Assembly (NCBI GenBank): GCA_023525915.1
Contig: CP026657.1
Location: 1,054,001-1,118,000 of the forward strand
Source of the DNA: Acetispira formosa (nom. nud.)
Lineage (GTDB): Bacteria > Desulfobacterota > Desulfarculia > Adiutricales > Adiutricaceae
Direction: 5' to 3'
DNA: 64,000 nt
Under the pieces are notes generated by a model. The model saw nothing but the letters and a program-made list of their open reading frames with translations. It did no database searches and was not told where the DNA came from. Both the position numbers and the translations under genes were made by a program. Below, one piece after another: positions 49,638-60,400 of the stretch; position 1 is the first letter of the stretch; each line of letters opens with the position of its first letter.

Positions 49638-50550
49638 GTTCGATGTTTCTCACGCCTCTGTTTCCGCTTCTTCTTATTTTTTCCGGCTCATCGCCCCCCC
49701 AACTCAACAATTGTGGTGGCTGCCGGCCCTTTTTCTTTCCGCTGTCTTCATCCTGACCGGCTGCGTTTCCAGCGGCGGCGGGAGCCGTGCTGAATCAGTT
49801 TTGCGGCAGCCGGACGGCCCGGCCATGAATCTGGCGAGCGGCCTGTATGAACGCGGGCAGAGCCTGACTACCCTGGCCGCTCGCGGCGGGGCCACCTACA
49901 CCAGCGGCAACAAGCGCCACTATTTCAAATTCGAAATCGCGGCCATGAAACCCGACCGTGTACTACTCACCGCTTTCGATCCGGTCGGACGCCCGGCCTT
50001 TCGTCTGGCCACTGACGGACTGAACATGACCGGCGTAATGTATGGCTCCAATCAATATGTGTCCGGCCCGGCCACAGCCGAAAACTTCAGCCGTTTCATT
50101 CCTTTGGGGATTGAGCCGGACCAGCTGGTAGCCCTGATGACCGGGGCCCAGGTGCGCCCGGCCGCCGCCGGGGCCACTGAATTGGGCGGCAGCACCGAAC
50201 TCCTGGTGGTTCCCTATGGCGCGGAGGATGACGGACGAAGCCTGTGGCGCATCAAAGTGGCTGGCGGGGTGAATCAGGATCCATTTTCGGCCGTGGTTGA
50301 ATCAGCCGCTTTCGGCCCGGCCCGCAGGCCGGAAATCGCCATCCGCTATGGCGCGGTCAAAAACGTATCCCGCGAAGATCTCGGCGGCCGCCAGGAACCA
50401 TTTCCCCACTCGGTGGAAGTTCAGTGGACGGAATCCGGCCAGAAAGCCCTGCGGGTGACATATGAGGAAGTTCGTCTGGGCGTGCCGGTCGGCGGCGACC
50501 TGTTCTCCCTATCCCGTCCCAACAATTTCGAGCTGGTAAATTTAAACTAA
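49612..50550 (+). CDS. LolB/DUF4292-like outer-membrane lipoprotein
   Basis: 312 residues; GGAGGAACTGA precedes the ATG. Signal with lipobox LSAVFILTGCVSS. The mature part is beta-rich: FKFEIAAMKPDRVLLTAFDP, VGRPAFRLATDGLNMTGVMY and a C-terminal RVTYEEVRLGVPVGGDLFSL, the pattern of LolB and DUF4292 proteins, which use a half-barrel to hold lipid or lipoprotein. Translationally coupled to the TPR lipoprotein. No lolA nearby, so a general LolB role is unproven. Confidence 0.75.
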   Translation: MKRSTSCDRFDVSHASVSASSYFFRLIAPPTQQLWWLPALFLSAVFILTGCVSSGGGSRAESVLRQPDGPAMNLASGLYERGQSLTTLAARGGATYTSGNKRHYFKFEIAAMKPDRVLLTAFDPVGRPAFRLATDGLNMTGVMYGSNQYVSGPATAENFSRFIPLGIEPDQLVALMTGAQVRPAAAGATELGGSTELLVVPYGAEDDGRSLWRIKVAGGVNQDPFSAVVESAAFGPARRPEIAIRYGAVKNVSREDLGGRQEPFPHSVEVQWTESGQKALRVTYEEVRLGVPVGGDLFSLSRPNNFELVNLN

Positions 50551-50559
50551 GGGGTTGTT

Positions 50560-51291
50560 ATGAAGAAGATCCTCTATCTGGCCGCCTGCCTGGCGGCCAC
50601 GGCCCTGTTTTCCCTGGTTCCCGAAGCCCTGGCCGACAAGGCCAAACCCTATCAGCCACAGCATTCCAAGGCCACCATCGGCGATGTTAAAATCACCCTG
50701 GCCGGCCCGGCCGGTTTCAATCGCATTGACGGCCTTGATCAGAATCTGGACGATATCCTTCTGTCCACCCAGCCCGCCAACGCGGCCGCTCTGGCCATTT
50801 ACGCGGAGCCGGAGTCATGGAAAGCTTTCAATAACCGTCAGGGCGATGAGGCCCAGGCCGGGCTTCACTGTCACGCCTTGATCACCACTCCGATCAGCCT
50901 GGCTTCGGAAGAGATCAACACTGAAGAATTTCAGGCCATGATGACGGAAATGGCTGAAGGGCTGAAAAATGACGTTCAGCAGAAGCGGGACATGACCGCC
51001 TCCCTGGATCTGGTCAGCAATCACCAGGTTGAAAAGGCCACCGGCGTGGTGGAGAGATTCCTGGTGCTTGATTCAGCTCCGAATTACATAACCTACAGCA
51101 TGTCCAGCCGCCTGGATTTAAAGTTCAAGGGCGTCAGTGACGGGCGGATCAGCCGCACCAACATGGTCAACAGCACCATTTTGATTGACGGTAAAATTCT
51201 AAACCTTCATTTAATGGCCGACGACAATGGTCCGTCCCCGGAGGCGCTCGCGGCGATGGCGGTGGCCTGGCGGGCCTCGTTCACCAAGTAA
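50560..51291 (+). CDS. Exported protein, unknown
   Basis: 243 residues; AAGGGGTTGTT lies before the ATG. Signal peptide LYLAACLAATALFSLVPEALAD. No domain recognised; the mature part alternates beta-strand and helix and ends in a stretch (NSTILIDGKILNLHLMADDN) typical of small periplasmic stress-type proteins. It lies 9 bp after the LolB-like gene, in the same operon. Confidence 0.7.
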   Translation: MKKILYLAACLAATALFSLVPEALADKAKPYQPQHSKATIGDVKITLAGPAGFNRIDGLDQNLDDILLSTQPANAAALAIYAEPESWKAFNNRQGDEAQAGLHCHALITTPISLASEEINTEEFQAMMTEMAEGLKNDVQQKRDMTASLDLVSNHQVEKATGVVERFLVLDSAPNYITYSMSSRLDLKFKGVSDGRISRTNMVNSTILIDGKILNLHLMADDNGPSPEALAAMAVAWRASFTK

Positions 51292-51304
51292 CCGGCCGGC
51301 TCTA

Positions 51305-51399
51305 GCCACGGGGGCAACGCTCTTAATACGATGATGGCCGCCAAAACCCACGATTACGGGAAAGCGCCGCCCAGACATAGTCCAGTGCGGACCACGCAC
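51305..51399 (+). repeat. Dispersed ~95-bp repeat family, copy B
   Basis: GGGGGCAACGCTCTTAATAC, GATGATGGCCGCCAAAACC, GGGAAAGC, CGCCCAGACATAGTCC, GTGCGGACCACGCAC. It lies 13 bp after the stop of the preceding gene. Confidence 0.85.
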
Positions 51400-51484
51400 C
51401 CACGCACACAATACACTTGACCTTGGGATGCAACGATATTATCTTATATCCGCAGCTTTGTGAGAACCCCCAGGAGAATTGCAT

Positions 51485-51838
51485 ATGGCCCCCGATCAGT
51501 GGGATGACATGGATATCGCCAAAGCCTCTGAAGCTCTGGACGCTGAGCTGAACAAAATTTTCCAGCAGGTCGACGTAGTCTTGACCAGAAATGGGCCGAC
51601 CAGCGAAGACGACTTCCCGGAGGCCGAGATCCTGCCGGATGACGATGATCCCCCGGAGGCGGAGATTCTTCCTGATGATGATGAACTTGCACCGGGGGAG
51701 GCCGCGCCGGCTCTAAAGGCGGCGGGGGATACACCCGCTTCTGTCGGGGCCATGAAACCGGAAGAGATGGCGGCCCTCATTGAAAACGCTGTGGAACGCG
51801 GCTTAATGGCCGCCTTGAAAAAATTGGGAAAAATTTAA
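51485..51838 (+). CDS. Small acidic protein, unknown
   Basis: 117 residues from the ATG at 51485 (AGGAGA seven bases upstream; the longer frame starts with a TTG six bases earlier). Very acidic. The central part carries a tandem duplication: PEAEILPDDDD then PEAEILPDDDE. The C-terminal MKPEEMAALIENAVERGLMA looks like a short amphipathic contact helix. No family known. Precedes fusA by 99 bp; a functional link is unproven. Confidence 0.65.
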   Translation: MAPDQWDDMDIAKASEALDAELNKIFQQVDVVLTRNGPTSEDDFPEAEILPDDDDPPEAEILPDDDELAPGEAAPALKAAGDTPASVGAMKPEEMAALIENAVERGLMAALKKLGKI

Positions 51839-51937
51839 ACCCGCATCAACTGTGAAAGCCGCGCGTTTTTTCGTGGCTGAATCTTATTTGTGCTGAAAAT
51901 TAAAACGGCTGCGGCTGTGCATAGAGATTGACGGAAA

Positions 51938-53983
51938 ATGGCAAACGACAAAAAAGGCGGAGTTGTCCGCAACATAGGTATTATAGCCCACATCGACGCT
52001 GGCAAGACCACCCTGACCGAACGCATCCTGTATTACACCGGCCGCACCCATAAAATCGGCGAGGTTCATGACGGTGAAGCCACCATGGACTATATGCCCG
52101 AAGAGCAGGCCCGCGGCATAACCATCATGAGCGCGGTCACTACCTGCGTCTGGAAAAACGCCACCATTAATATTATCGACACCCCCGGCCATGTGGATTT
52201 CACCATCGAAGTGGAACGCAGTCTGCGCGTGCTCGATGGCGCGGTAGGCGTCTTCTGCGCCGTGGGCGGGGTTCAGCCTCAATCGGAGACGGTCTGGCGG
52301 CAGGCCGACCGCTATGGCGTGCCCAAGCTGGTCTTCGTCAATAAAATCGACCGCATCGGCGCGGATTTCGACCGGGTCATGGAGCAATTGAGAGAAAAGC
52401 TGGGGGCCAATCCCCTGGTCGTCGCCCGCCCCTGGGGACAGGAAGATAAATTCAAGGGCGTAATTGATATCATTGGCCGCAAAGTCTACGTCTTTGAGGA
52501 TGACGCAATGGGCGCGGAAATGACCGAACGCGACCTGCCGGCGGAACTGGCCGACGAAGTCGCCGCCGCCAGGGCCCAGATGATTGAGGCCGTGGCTGAA
52601 ACTGATGATGAAATCATGGAAGCCTATCTCTCCGATCAGGAAATTCCTGAAACGCAGCTCAGGGCGGCCATTAGAAAGGCCACCATCGAACTGAAACTGA
52701 CCCCGGTTTTTTGCGGTGCGGCCCTCCGCAACAAGGGCGTCCAGCCCCTTCTGGACGGCATAGTGGACTACCTGCCCTCCCCAACCGACATGAAAAACAT
52801 CACCGTGGCGGATCAGGACGGCAACCCCCTGACTATTGAATTGCGGGAAAAGGCTCCCCTGGCCGCTCTGGTTTTTAAAATCCAGATGATGGAACAGGGC
52901 CGCAAGATGAATTTTATCCGCGTCTACAGCGGAAAAATCTCCGAGGGCGAAGACGTGCTCAATCCCCGCACCGGGCAGAAGGACAAAGTCAGCCGCATCA
53001 TGCGGGTCCACGCCAATAAGCGTGACCGCATAGCTGAAGCCAAGGCGGGCGACCTGGTGGGCATTATCGGTCTCCGGTCAGCCGTAACCGGCGACACCAT
53101 CTGCTCACCGGCCCGGCCGCTGCTTCTGGAAACCATAGAGGCGGCCGATCCGGTCATCTCCATTGCCCTGGAGCCCGAAAACTCCGGCGACATCGATAAG
53201 CTGGCCGAAGTGCTGGCCAAGCTGGCCGAAGAAGACCCCACTTTCCGCGTCCGCATCGACGCTGATACGGGCCAGACCATTATTTCCGGCATGGGTGAAT
53301 TGCATCTGGAAGTTCTGACCCAGCGCCTGACCCGTGAATTCACCCTGAATGTCAAGGCGGGCAAGCCTCAAGTCGTCTATCGCGAAACCATCACCCGCGC
53401 GGCCGCGGCCGAGGGTGTCTTTGACCGCGAATTCGGCGGAGCCGCCCATTGGGCCAAAGCCAAAGTGGCTGTCGCGCCCCTGGCTCGGGGCGACGGCTAT
53501 CGCGCCCACAATAGCCTGGCCTCTGAAACGGGCCTGCCGGAAGTGATGGTGGAGGCGGCCACGAGCACCCTGGCCGAAGGTGAAAACTCCGGCCCTATTC
53601 AGGGTTACCCAATGCTGGATATGGCGGTTACTCTGGAATCGCTGGAGATTGGTGAAGGGGAGGAGAACGAGGCAGTGGCCCGCATGGCCGTCAACCTGGC
53701 CCTGCGTGAAGCTCTCAGCGCGGCCGCCCCGGCCATGATGGAGCCTTTCATGCGCCTGGAAATAACCACTCCCGACGACTTTATGGGGGAAATCATCGGC
53801 GACATGAATTCGCGCCTGGGCCGGATTGAGGATATCACCACCCACTCCGGTTTTAAGGTCATCACGGCCGTGGCCCCCATGAGTGAGCTTTTCGGCTACT
53901 CCACCGCCATCCGGTCCCAGACCCAGGGGCGCGGAGCTTTCTCCATGCAGTTTTCCCACTATGACATAGTGGAAAGAAAATAA
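51938..53983 (+). CDS. fusA: Elongation factor G
   Basis: 681 residues, five-domain EF-G. G1 [15 protein letters not shown], effector region [13 protein letters not shown]3 [14 protein letters not shown]4 [10 protein letters not shown]. Domains II ([20 protein letters not shown]) to V ([20 protein letters not shown]) are complete. It catalyses translocation. At 681 residues it is slightly shorter than E. coli EF-G, and it is not in a str operon (no rpsL, rpsG or tuf here), so a second-copy EF-G-like paralogue is possible. Confidence 0.9.
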   Translation: MANDKKGGVVRNIGIIAHIDAGKTTLTERILYYTGRTHKIGEVHDGEATMDYMPEEQARGITIMSAVTTCVWKNATINIIDTPGHVDFTIEVERSLRVLDGAVGVFCAVGGVQPQSETVWRQADRYGVPKLVFVNKIDRIGADFDRVMEQLREKLGANPLVVARPWGQEDKFKGVIDIIGRKVYVFEDDAMGAEMTERDLPAELADEVAAARAQMIEAVAETDDEIMEAYLSDQEIPETQLRAAIRKATIELKLTPVFCGAALRNKGVQPLLDGIVDYLPSPTDMKNITVADQDGNPLTIELREKAPLAALVFKIQMMEQGRKMNFIRVYSGKISEGEDVLNPRTGQKDKVSRIMRVHANKRDRIAEAKAGDLVGIIGLRSAVTGDTICSPARPLLLETIEAADPVISIALEPENSGDIDKLAEVLAKLAEEDPTFRVRIDADTGQTIISGMGELHLEVLTQRLTREFTLNVKAGKPQVVYRETITRAAAAEGVFDREFGGAAHWAKAKVAVAPLARGDGYRAHNSLASETGLPEVMVEAATSTLAEGENSGPIQGYPMLDMAVTLESLEIGEGEENEAVARMAVNLALREALSAAAPAMMEPFMRLEITTPDDFMGEIIGDMNSRLGRIEDITTHSGFKVITAVAPMSELFGYSTAIRSQTQGRGAFSMQFSHYDIVERK

Positions 53984-54002
53984 GGCTGTCTGAATCGACT
54001 TT

Positions 54003-54034
54003 CATCCCGGTCCCTCATGGACCGGGATGATTTT
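54003..54034 (+). terminator. Terminator of fusA
   Basis: Stem CATCCCGGTCC/GGACCGGGATG (54003-54013, 54019-54029) followed by ATTTT. The rest of 54035-54290 shows no gene. Confidence 0.85.
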
Positions 54035-54290
54035 ATCATCCGAAACAACCCGCGCGGGCTTTTTACATGAGCGAAAACATTAATCGTCATATTACGAGAA
54101 ATACCATTATTCATTGGCACTTTTAATAGTTGTGATCAAATATCCGCTTGCTTTTTTTACCCGCGCATAATATGATTTTTAATGCTGACAACAGCAAAAA
54201 CCTGAGACCGGGGGAGCCTGGCCGGTCGAACACAATCAGCATCCAGGCCCACGCCCACCTGAAATTTGTGGAATAAACCAGGATTTCAGG

Positions 54291-57167
54291 TTGAATATAT
54301 TTGGCCCCAAGGCTAGTGGTAATTTAAAAGTGAAGCCCAAAAGAAAGCTAACCCAAATATTCTCCCTGATGCTTACCGGCGTCTCCCTGGTTTCGATTCT
54401 TCTGATCGGCGCGTTGTGGATTAGTTTCGAAACCAACAGGTCCAAAGAGGAAAGCCGTCAGATAAGGGAAGATTATATTGCCGCCCATGAGGCGACCATT
54501 AATCTGGAGACCAATCGCATTTGTGATTACATGGAGGCGCAGCGGCAGTCCAGCGAAATAAAATTTTTAAAGGAAATCAAAGATAAGGTCTATGAGGCCT
54601 TTTCATTTATAAACGCGGCCTACGCGGCCAATATTGAGGGCCTCACCCGCGAACAGACCCAGGAGCTTATTCTGGGCGGAATCAAGGGCATGACTTTCAA
54701 TCAGGGCCGGGGCCGCTATTTCATTTCCACCACCACCGGGCAGGAAATTCTAAGCGCCAGCAATTCGCGCTATGAAAACCTGGATATCCTCACCTTTCAC
54801 GCCCTCTCTGATTACAGCAGTCCCACCGCGTTCATGGAGATAGTCAGCAGCCTCAGCCGCATCAAGGAAGGTTTTTTCCGCTATAACCTGCTTCAGGGCA
54901 TGCGCAGCTTTGGCGACGACGACACCACCCAGGTCGCCTACATGAAGATTTTCGAGCCCTATCAGTGGATATTGGGCACCAGCGCCTACCCGGAGGATTA
55001 CACCCGCGAAGTCCAGAACGAGATGATCGATTGGGCCGCCAACATGGCCATGCCCAATGATAATTATCTTATGATTGTCACCTATGACGGCGACATTCTG
55101 GCCTATCCCGACGCCGAGATGGTCGGGCGCAACATCTTTACCGACGGCGGCAACAACCCGGCTTATCAGAAGATCGTGGCCAACATGATCAGGGGAGCCA
55201 AGGATCGCAACAAAGACTTCATCCGCTATACCGCCGTCAGCCCGGAAACCGGCGAATACGGCGAACGCATCGCCTATTACCGCTCCATCCCCTCCTGGCG
55301 CTGGGTGGTGGTTACCTGGGTTTATTTCAAGGATCTGGAAGCCGTCATGGCCGAGCGTCAGGGCATACTGACCCAGAACGTCCAGAGCCAGATTCTGCGC
55401 ATTGTGATCATTTCCATCAGCATGCTGATTGTGATCATGCTGCTGTCCAAGGTTCTCTCCAGCCTGGCCACCCGCAGTTTCTCGGCCTTCTCCAGCTTCT
55501 TCGAGCACGCCTCGACCTCCTCGACCGAGATGAATCCAGGCGAGCAGCCCTTTGAGGAATTTGCCCGGCTGGCCATGGCGGCCAACAGCATGATCAGCCA
55601 GCGCAAGCAGGCCAAGAGCTTGTTGCATGAAAGCGAACTGAAGTTCAAGACCATTTTCGACGTCTCGCCCCAGATCATAACCATGTCTGACCTAAACGGG
55701 GTGCTTCAGGACGCCAATGAGGAATTTAAAAAATTTTCCACCGCCAGCCTCACAGAAGCTATTGGCCACCCCCTGGAAGAGAGTTTCGCCATAACCAAAG
55801 AAGTTCGGCAGGAACTTTGGCAGGATTTGAAGCGCAAAGGCTCCATTATCGGCCGGGAAATAATATCTACCCGGCCGGACGGCACCCCCATTGCCTTTCT
55901 GGTTTTCGGGCGGATCATCAACATGAAGGTCGGGGCTTTCATCCTGGCCATTTTCACCGATATAACGGCCCTGAAGGAATCAGAAAACGAAAAACTGGCT
56001 CTTCAGGAAAAGCTCTCGCGTTCCACCAAGATGGAGGCCATGGGCCTGATGGCCGCCGAGGTGGCCCACGACCTCAACAACATCCTATCCGGCATTATCG
56101 GCTATCCCCAGCTTCTCTTGATGGAAGACAACATCACCGACAAACAGAAAGAGGCCCTGAACGAGATTCTGGAAACCGGCCAGCGGGCCGCCGCCGTGGT
56201 CAGTGACCTTTTGACCATCGCCAGAGGCGTGGCCAGCACCAAGTTGAGCCTGCCGGTCAATTCAATGGTGACGGACTACACAAATTCGCCTGAGTGCAAG
56301 CAGCTCCAGGAAATATTCCCCAACGTCAAGCTCAACCTTGAATTAAGCCCGGAATCCGGCAACATCATGGCCTCATCCGTCCATCTGACCAAGGTGATAA
56401 TGAATCTGGTCTCCAACGCCTTTGAAGCCATGCCCCCGGACAAAACCGACAGCATGGTGACCATAAAAACGGAATCAGTCGATCTCCGCGACAAGATCAT
56501 CACCTATGACGACCAGCTCGAACCCGGCCATTATGCCCTGATTACCGTCAGTGACAACGGCCCCGGCATTCCGGCCGCTGACGTCAACAAAATTTTCGAA
56601 CCCTTCTATTCCAAAAAAATAAAGGGCCGCAGCGGCACCGGTCTGGGACTGGCCATAGTCTGGAACACCATCAAGGATCACAAGGGGCATCTGGACGTCA
56701 AAACCAGCCCCCAAGGCACGACCTTCAGTATCTACATAAAAAACACCGATGAAAAGACCGCCGCCCCGGCCGCCCGCAAAAACCTGGATGAATTCAAAGG
56801 TGCGGGCCAGCGCATTCTGATAGTTGACGACGTGGACATTCAGCGCAAGCTGGCCAGCAAGATGCTAAAAACCCTCGGCTACGAGCCCGTTGCCCTGCCC
56901 TCCGGCGAAGCGGCCATAGAATTCCTCAAGAAGGAGGATGTTTCTCTGGTCATACTGGATATGATCATGCATCCGGGCATAAACGGCCGCGAAACTTTCG
57001 GGGCTATAATGGAGTTCAAGCCTCACCAGAAAGCCATCATCGCCAGCGGCATGGCCGAAACCGAAGAAGTAAGCAAAGCCCAAGCCATGGGCGCGGGCCA
57101 ATTCGTAAACAAACCCTATACTATTGAGGATCTAGCGGTAGCCGTCAAAAAAGCGCTCGAAAGCTAA
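54291..57167 (+). CDS. Hybrid histidine kinase (Cache-PAS-HisKA-HATPase-REC)
   Basis: 958 residues from a TTG at 54291; no better start exists before TM1. TM1 at about 25-45 (LMLTGVSLVSILLIGALWIS). A large periplasmic double-Cache-type sensor (about 50-360) with RGRYFISTTTGQEIL, FEPYQWILGTSAYPED and YLMIVTYDGDILAYPD. TM2 near 365-385. PAS near 450-560. HisKA with phospho-acceptor His near 592 (EVAHDLNNILSGIIGY). HATPase N box NLVSNAFEAM, G boxes DNGPGIPAA and GTGLGLAIVW. Receiver 840-955 with Asp near 890 in LVILDMIMHPG. Senses small extracellular ligands and relays phosphate; no partner regulator is nearby. Confidence 0.88.
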   Translation: MNIFGPKASGNLKVKPKRKLTQIFSLMLTGVSLVSILLIGALWISFETNRSKEESRQIREDYIAAHEATINLETNRICDYMEAQRQSSEIKFLKEIKDKVYEAFSFINAAYAANIEGLTREQTQELILGGIKGMTFNQGRGRYFISTTTGQEILSASNSRYENLDILTFHALSDYSSPTAFMEIVSSLSRIKEGFFRYNLLQGMRSFGDDDTTQVAYMKIFEPYQWILGTSAYPEDYTREVQNEMIDWAANMAMPNDNYLMIVTYDGDILAYPDAEMVGRNIFTDGGNNPAYQKIVANMIRGAKDRNKDFIRYTAVSPETGEYGERIAYYRSIPSWRWVVVTWVYFKDLEAVMAERQGILTQNVQSQILRIVIISISMLIVIMLLSKVLSSLATRSFSAFSSFFEHASTSSTEMNPGEQPFEEFARLAMAANSMISQRKQAKSLLHESELKFKTIFDVSPQIITMSDLNGVLQDANEEFKKFSTASLTEAIGHPLEESFAITKEVRQELWQDLKRKGSIIGREIISTRPDGTPIAFLVFGRIINMKVGAFILAIFTDITALKESENEKLALQEKLSRSTKMEAMGLMAAEVAHDLNNILSGIIGYPQLLLMEDNITDKQKEALNEILETGQRAAAVVSDLLTIARGVASTKLSLPVNSMVTDYTNSPECKQLQEIFPNVKLNLELSPESGNIMASSVHLTKVIMNLVSNAFEAMPPDKTDSMVTIKTESVDLRDKIITYDDQLEPGHYALITVSDNGPGIPAADVNKIFEPFYSKKIKGRSGTGLGLAIVWNTIKDHKGHLDVKTSPQGTTFSIYIKNTDEKTAAPAARKNLDEFKGAGQRILIVDDVDIQRKLASKMLKTLGYEPVALPSGEAAIEFLKKEDVSLVILDMIMHPGINGRETFGAIMEFKPHQKAIIASGMAETEEVSKAQAMGAGQFVNKPYTIEDLAVAVKKALES

Positions 57168-57223
57168 GATGAAGAGGGGGGCTTTGCCCCTCCACCCCAC
57201 AAGGGGTAAACCCCTTGACCCCA

Positions 57224-57258
57224 CCGAAATTCCTAGGAAGGAATTTCGGTATGTTTTT
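57224..57258 (+). terminator. Terminator of the hybrid kinase
   Basis: Stem CCGAAATTCC/GGAATTTCGG (57224-57233, 57240-57249), then TATGTTTTTTT. Further hairpins follow upstream (CAAGGGG/CCCCTTG, 57200-57217) and downstream (near 57304-57340 and 57357-57387); no gene is seen in 57168-57486. Confidence 0.85.
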
Positions 57259-57390
57259 TTGGGGGACAAAAACTTTCAGTGTTTTCGTGCTGTCAAATAA
57301 GGTTCCAGTTCAGAGGAGGACTACCGCTACCTCAGAACTGGGCTATGAAGAAAAAAATGCGTTGCTTCAGAAGGTGAAACAACGCATATA

Positions 57391-57475
57391 GCCATGGGGG
57401 CCGCATTCTTAATACGATGATGGCCGCCAAACCCCACGCCCGGGGAAAGTCTCACCTAGACGTGGGGTCCGGGCC
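57391..57475 (+). repeat. Dispersed ~95-bp repeat family, copy C (divergent)
   Basis: GGGGGCCGCATTCTTAATAC, GATGATGGCCGCCAAACC, GGGGAAAG, CTAGACGTGGGGTCCGG. The 5' half is well conserved with the other copies; the 3' hairpin differs. It lies 11 bp from the stop of the AAA+ gene. Confidence 0.75.
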
Positions 57476-57486
57476 CTGCCCGGTGG

Positions 57487-60400
57487 TTAATCTGTTTTAG
57501 GTTTGGTAATGTTTTTAACCAGATCGGAGAGTTTAACCACTTTGCGGCTCTGATTCAAAGCGCCCAGAGTTTCCACCAGTTTCGACAACTGCTCTTCCAC
57601 CCCGCTGGAACTGTTCAGCGATTTCACCTCGCCCGCCAGTATTGACAACTGTTCGGTCAGTTTGTCCTGGAAAGCGCTCCGGTCGCCAAGTTCACGCACA
57701 TAGTGAACCAGGTCCGCCAGTTGGGAAACGATGCGCCCGCCCATGTCGGCCTCGTCACCGCCAAGGGTCTGCCCGCGCGTGAACTGACGCTTGATCTCGG
57801 CCCAGCGTTCCTGTTGTTCCGGGGTCATGGCATTGCGTATTTCAGCCAGCTTCAAGAGATTTTCCTCCGCAAAGCCGGTCAGAAGCTGGGCTTCGCCGAT
57901 ATACATGTCGTCAAGGAGGCGGCCCAGTTCATTATCGTTCATCACCGCTGAAACCTGCTGGGCCAATTTGTTCATGTTGCGATAGCTGCCCTGAAGCTTG
58001 AAGGGCGGCTCGGTGCGGTATTTATCCGATTGGGCCGCGCTGGCGATGTAATTGGCATTAACTTTCATCACCGTGTCCCGCAAGGTCAAGAGCCGGGCCA
58101 GAACGGCCACTATCTCGGTCTGCTCCGCGTCGCTGTAGTCATAGCTCAGGTCGCCCGCGCTGGCGGGCTTGCCGACGGCCTGGTCCAGGAAGTGATAGAG
58201 GTCTTTCATATCACGCTGGGCCAGGGGAGCCAGGGCGGTGTTGGATGTCAGGCTGTTTTCAATATAGCTGAGGGCAAAAACATCCTCCAGCCCGCCCAGC
58301 ACTTCGCCCAGATTATAAATGTCGGCCCGGTTGGAGAGCATGTCCGGTATTTTAAAAACTTCGCCGGATTCGGTATAAGGGTTCCCGGCCATGACCACGC
58401 AGAATTTTTTGCCGCGCATGTCATATGTTTTGGTGCGGCCGTTCCACACGCCCTCCACGCGGCGCGTGGCGTCGCACAGGGAAATGAATTTTTGCAGGAA
58501 CTCAGGGTTAGTGTGCTGGATGTCGTCAACATAGAGCATCACGTTATTGCCCATTTCCAGAGCCAGATTGAGTTTGTTCAATTCCTGCCGGGCCGTGGCG
58601 TCCGGGGCCTGATTGGGATCGAGCGATATCACCGAATGCCCCAGGGAAGGGCCATTGATCTTCATGAAGATCAAACCCAGACAGTGGGCGATGTATTCCA
58701 TCAAAGTGGTCTTGCCGTAGCCCGGAGGGGATATCAGCATCAACAGGCCCATAAGGTCGGTGCGGCGGCCCTCACCGGCCGCGCCAAGCTGTTTGGCTAA
58801 ATTGTCGCCGATGATGGGCAGATAAACCTGATCTATCAGCTTGTTGCGCACAAAAGAAGTCAGAGGGCGCGGCTTGAACTCTTCCAGGCGCAGACGATGG
58901 CGCTCCTTGTCCAGAAAGGCCCGGCGGCGCTCCTGATACTTGTTGTAGCCAGGAATAACGTGACGGCGATGGTGGCGCATGCGGCTGAAATAGTCATCGA
59001 TGGATATTTCCAGACAGCCTTGGGTAACATTGGAGTGGCTGCTCATCAGCCCTTCCGCGCGGCCGGAGAGGTCAGCCTCACTGAAGTGGATATTCAGTTC
59101 GCCGCTGTTTTCGGCCACGGCCAGCGCGGCCGCTTCCTCAACATAGGGGGCCAGATGTTCCTGCCCCGGCTGCTCGGCCAAACCCTTCAGCCAGTTGGTC
59201 ATCATCAGCCAGCGCCAGGCCAGCCGGTCGGCCCGCTCTTTCTGGGCGTTGGCGTATCCGGCCCAGAGATGATTCTCCTCCAGCCGGTTCCGCAACCCTT
59301 CGTAAAGAGTGCGGGCATATTTGCTGCACACGAATTCTTCAGGCTGGCGCGAAAGGGTCAGGCAGAGGAATTCGGCCGCCTGGGCGATATGATCGGGTTT
59401 GAGGGCCAGTTGGCTTCCGGCCAGGAAATCGGCTAAACCTTTTTCCATTTCTGTTTGAATGGAAATCAGCCCCGCGTCATTATTATAAAGGTTGCGCACG
59501 CCAAGGCTGGTGCGGGCGCTCTCAATCCAGTTGGCCGGGCCGGGTTCGTGGCGCACCCGCTGCCAGAAAAGCATGGCCAGGGCGCGGGCCGAAGGTGAGA
59601 AGCGCAAAAGATCGGCGCTTTCAATTAATGGCAGAAGAGTTTTTAATATCAGATAAGCGTCGTGATCGTGAATGCCTTTTTCATAACCTTCCCGATAGCG
59701 CGGAGCGGCAAAAGCCCGCACGGCCGCGTCCAGCTCTTCCGGCTGGCTGAGCATGGCCAGAAGGGCTTCATAGCTCAAACCGTCCTGATTGCGGCGGGCG
59801 GCCTGGAGCATTTGATAGGCCAGAAACTCGGCCCGGCTGACGACGGGTGATTCCGACTCCATGAAGATGTTCCAGAACTCCCGCATTTCTTCCAGGCCGG
59901 GGTCTTCCACCGGCTCCTGAAAGTCAGTGCCGGTCAGGCATAGAGTCAGACGGCCCTCATGCGGGAGAATGGTCAGATCAAGTTCCTGGGTGTTGACGCT
60001 GAAACGATGGCGCGGGCCAAGACGGATGGTGGAGCCGCCGTCTTCATAAAGCTCGGTCTTGTCGCGCAGGCCGCGCAGGGCTTGATCGCGGGCCGCTTTA
60101 AAACGCGATTCTATGTCGTCGGCTTTGACGCTGTCTTTCAGCTCACGTAGTTTTTCCACCAGCTCGCGCACTTTGCGCGTCATGGGGTCGGCCGCGAAGA
60201 AAGCGTTGATTTCATCCGGTGTAGTGAAACGGGCCGTGCGGCGCGGGAGGGTATCGAGAATGCGGGCGGCCGAGACAGACAAACCCTGGGCGCGGCGCTG
60301 GCGCTCATCCAGGAGAGTCTGCTTGTGGGCCTCGAAGGACTCCAGCATTTCTTCGCGTTTTTGCAGAATGTCGTTCAGGAATTCTTCCTGGCCGCTGAAC

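Noticed and set aside
57168..57486. A structured ncRNA gene after the hybrid kinase
   Set aside because: Several stems are visible, but the first strong one is an ordinary terminator and nothing beyond it matches a family I know.
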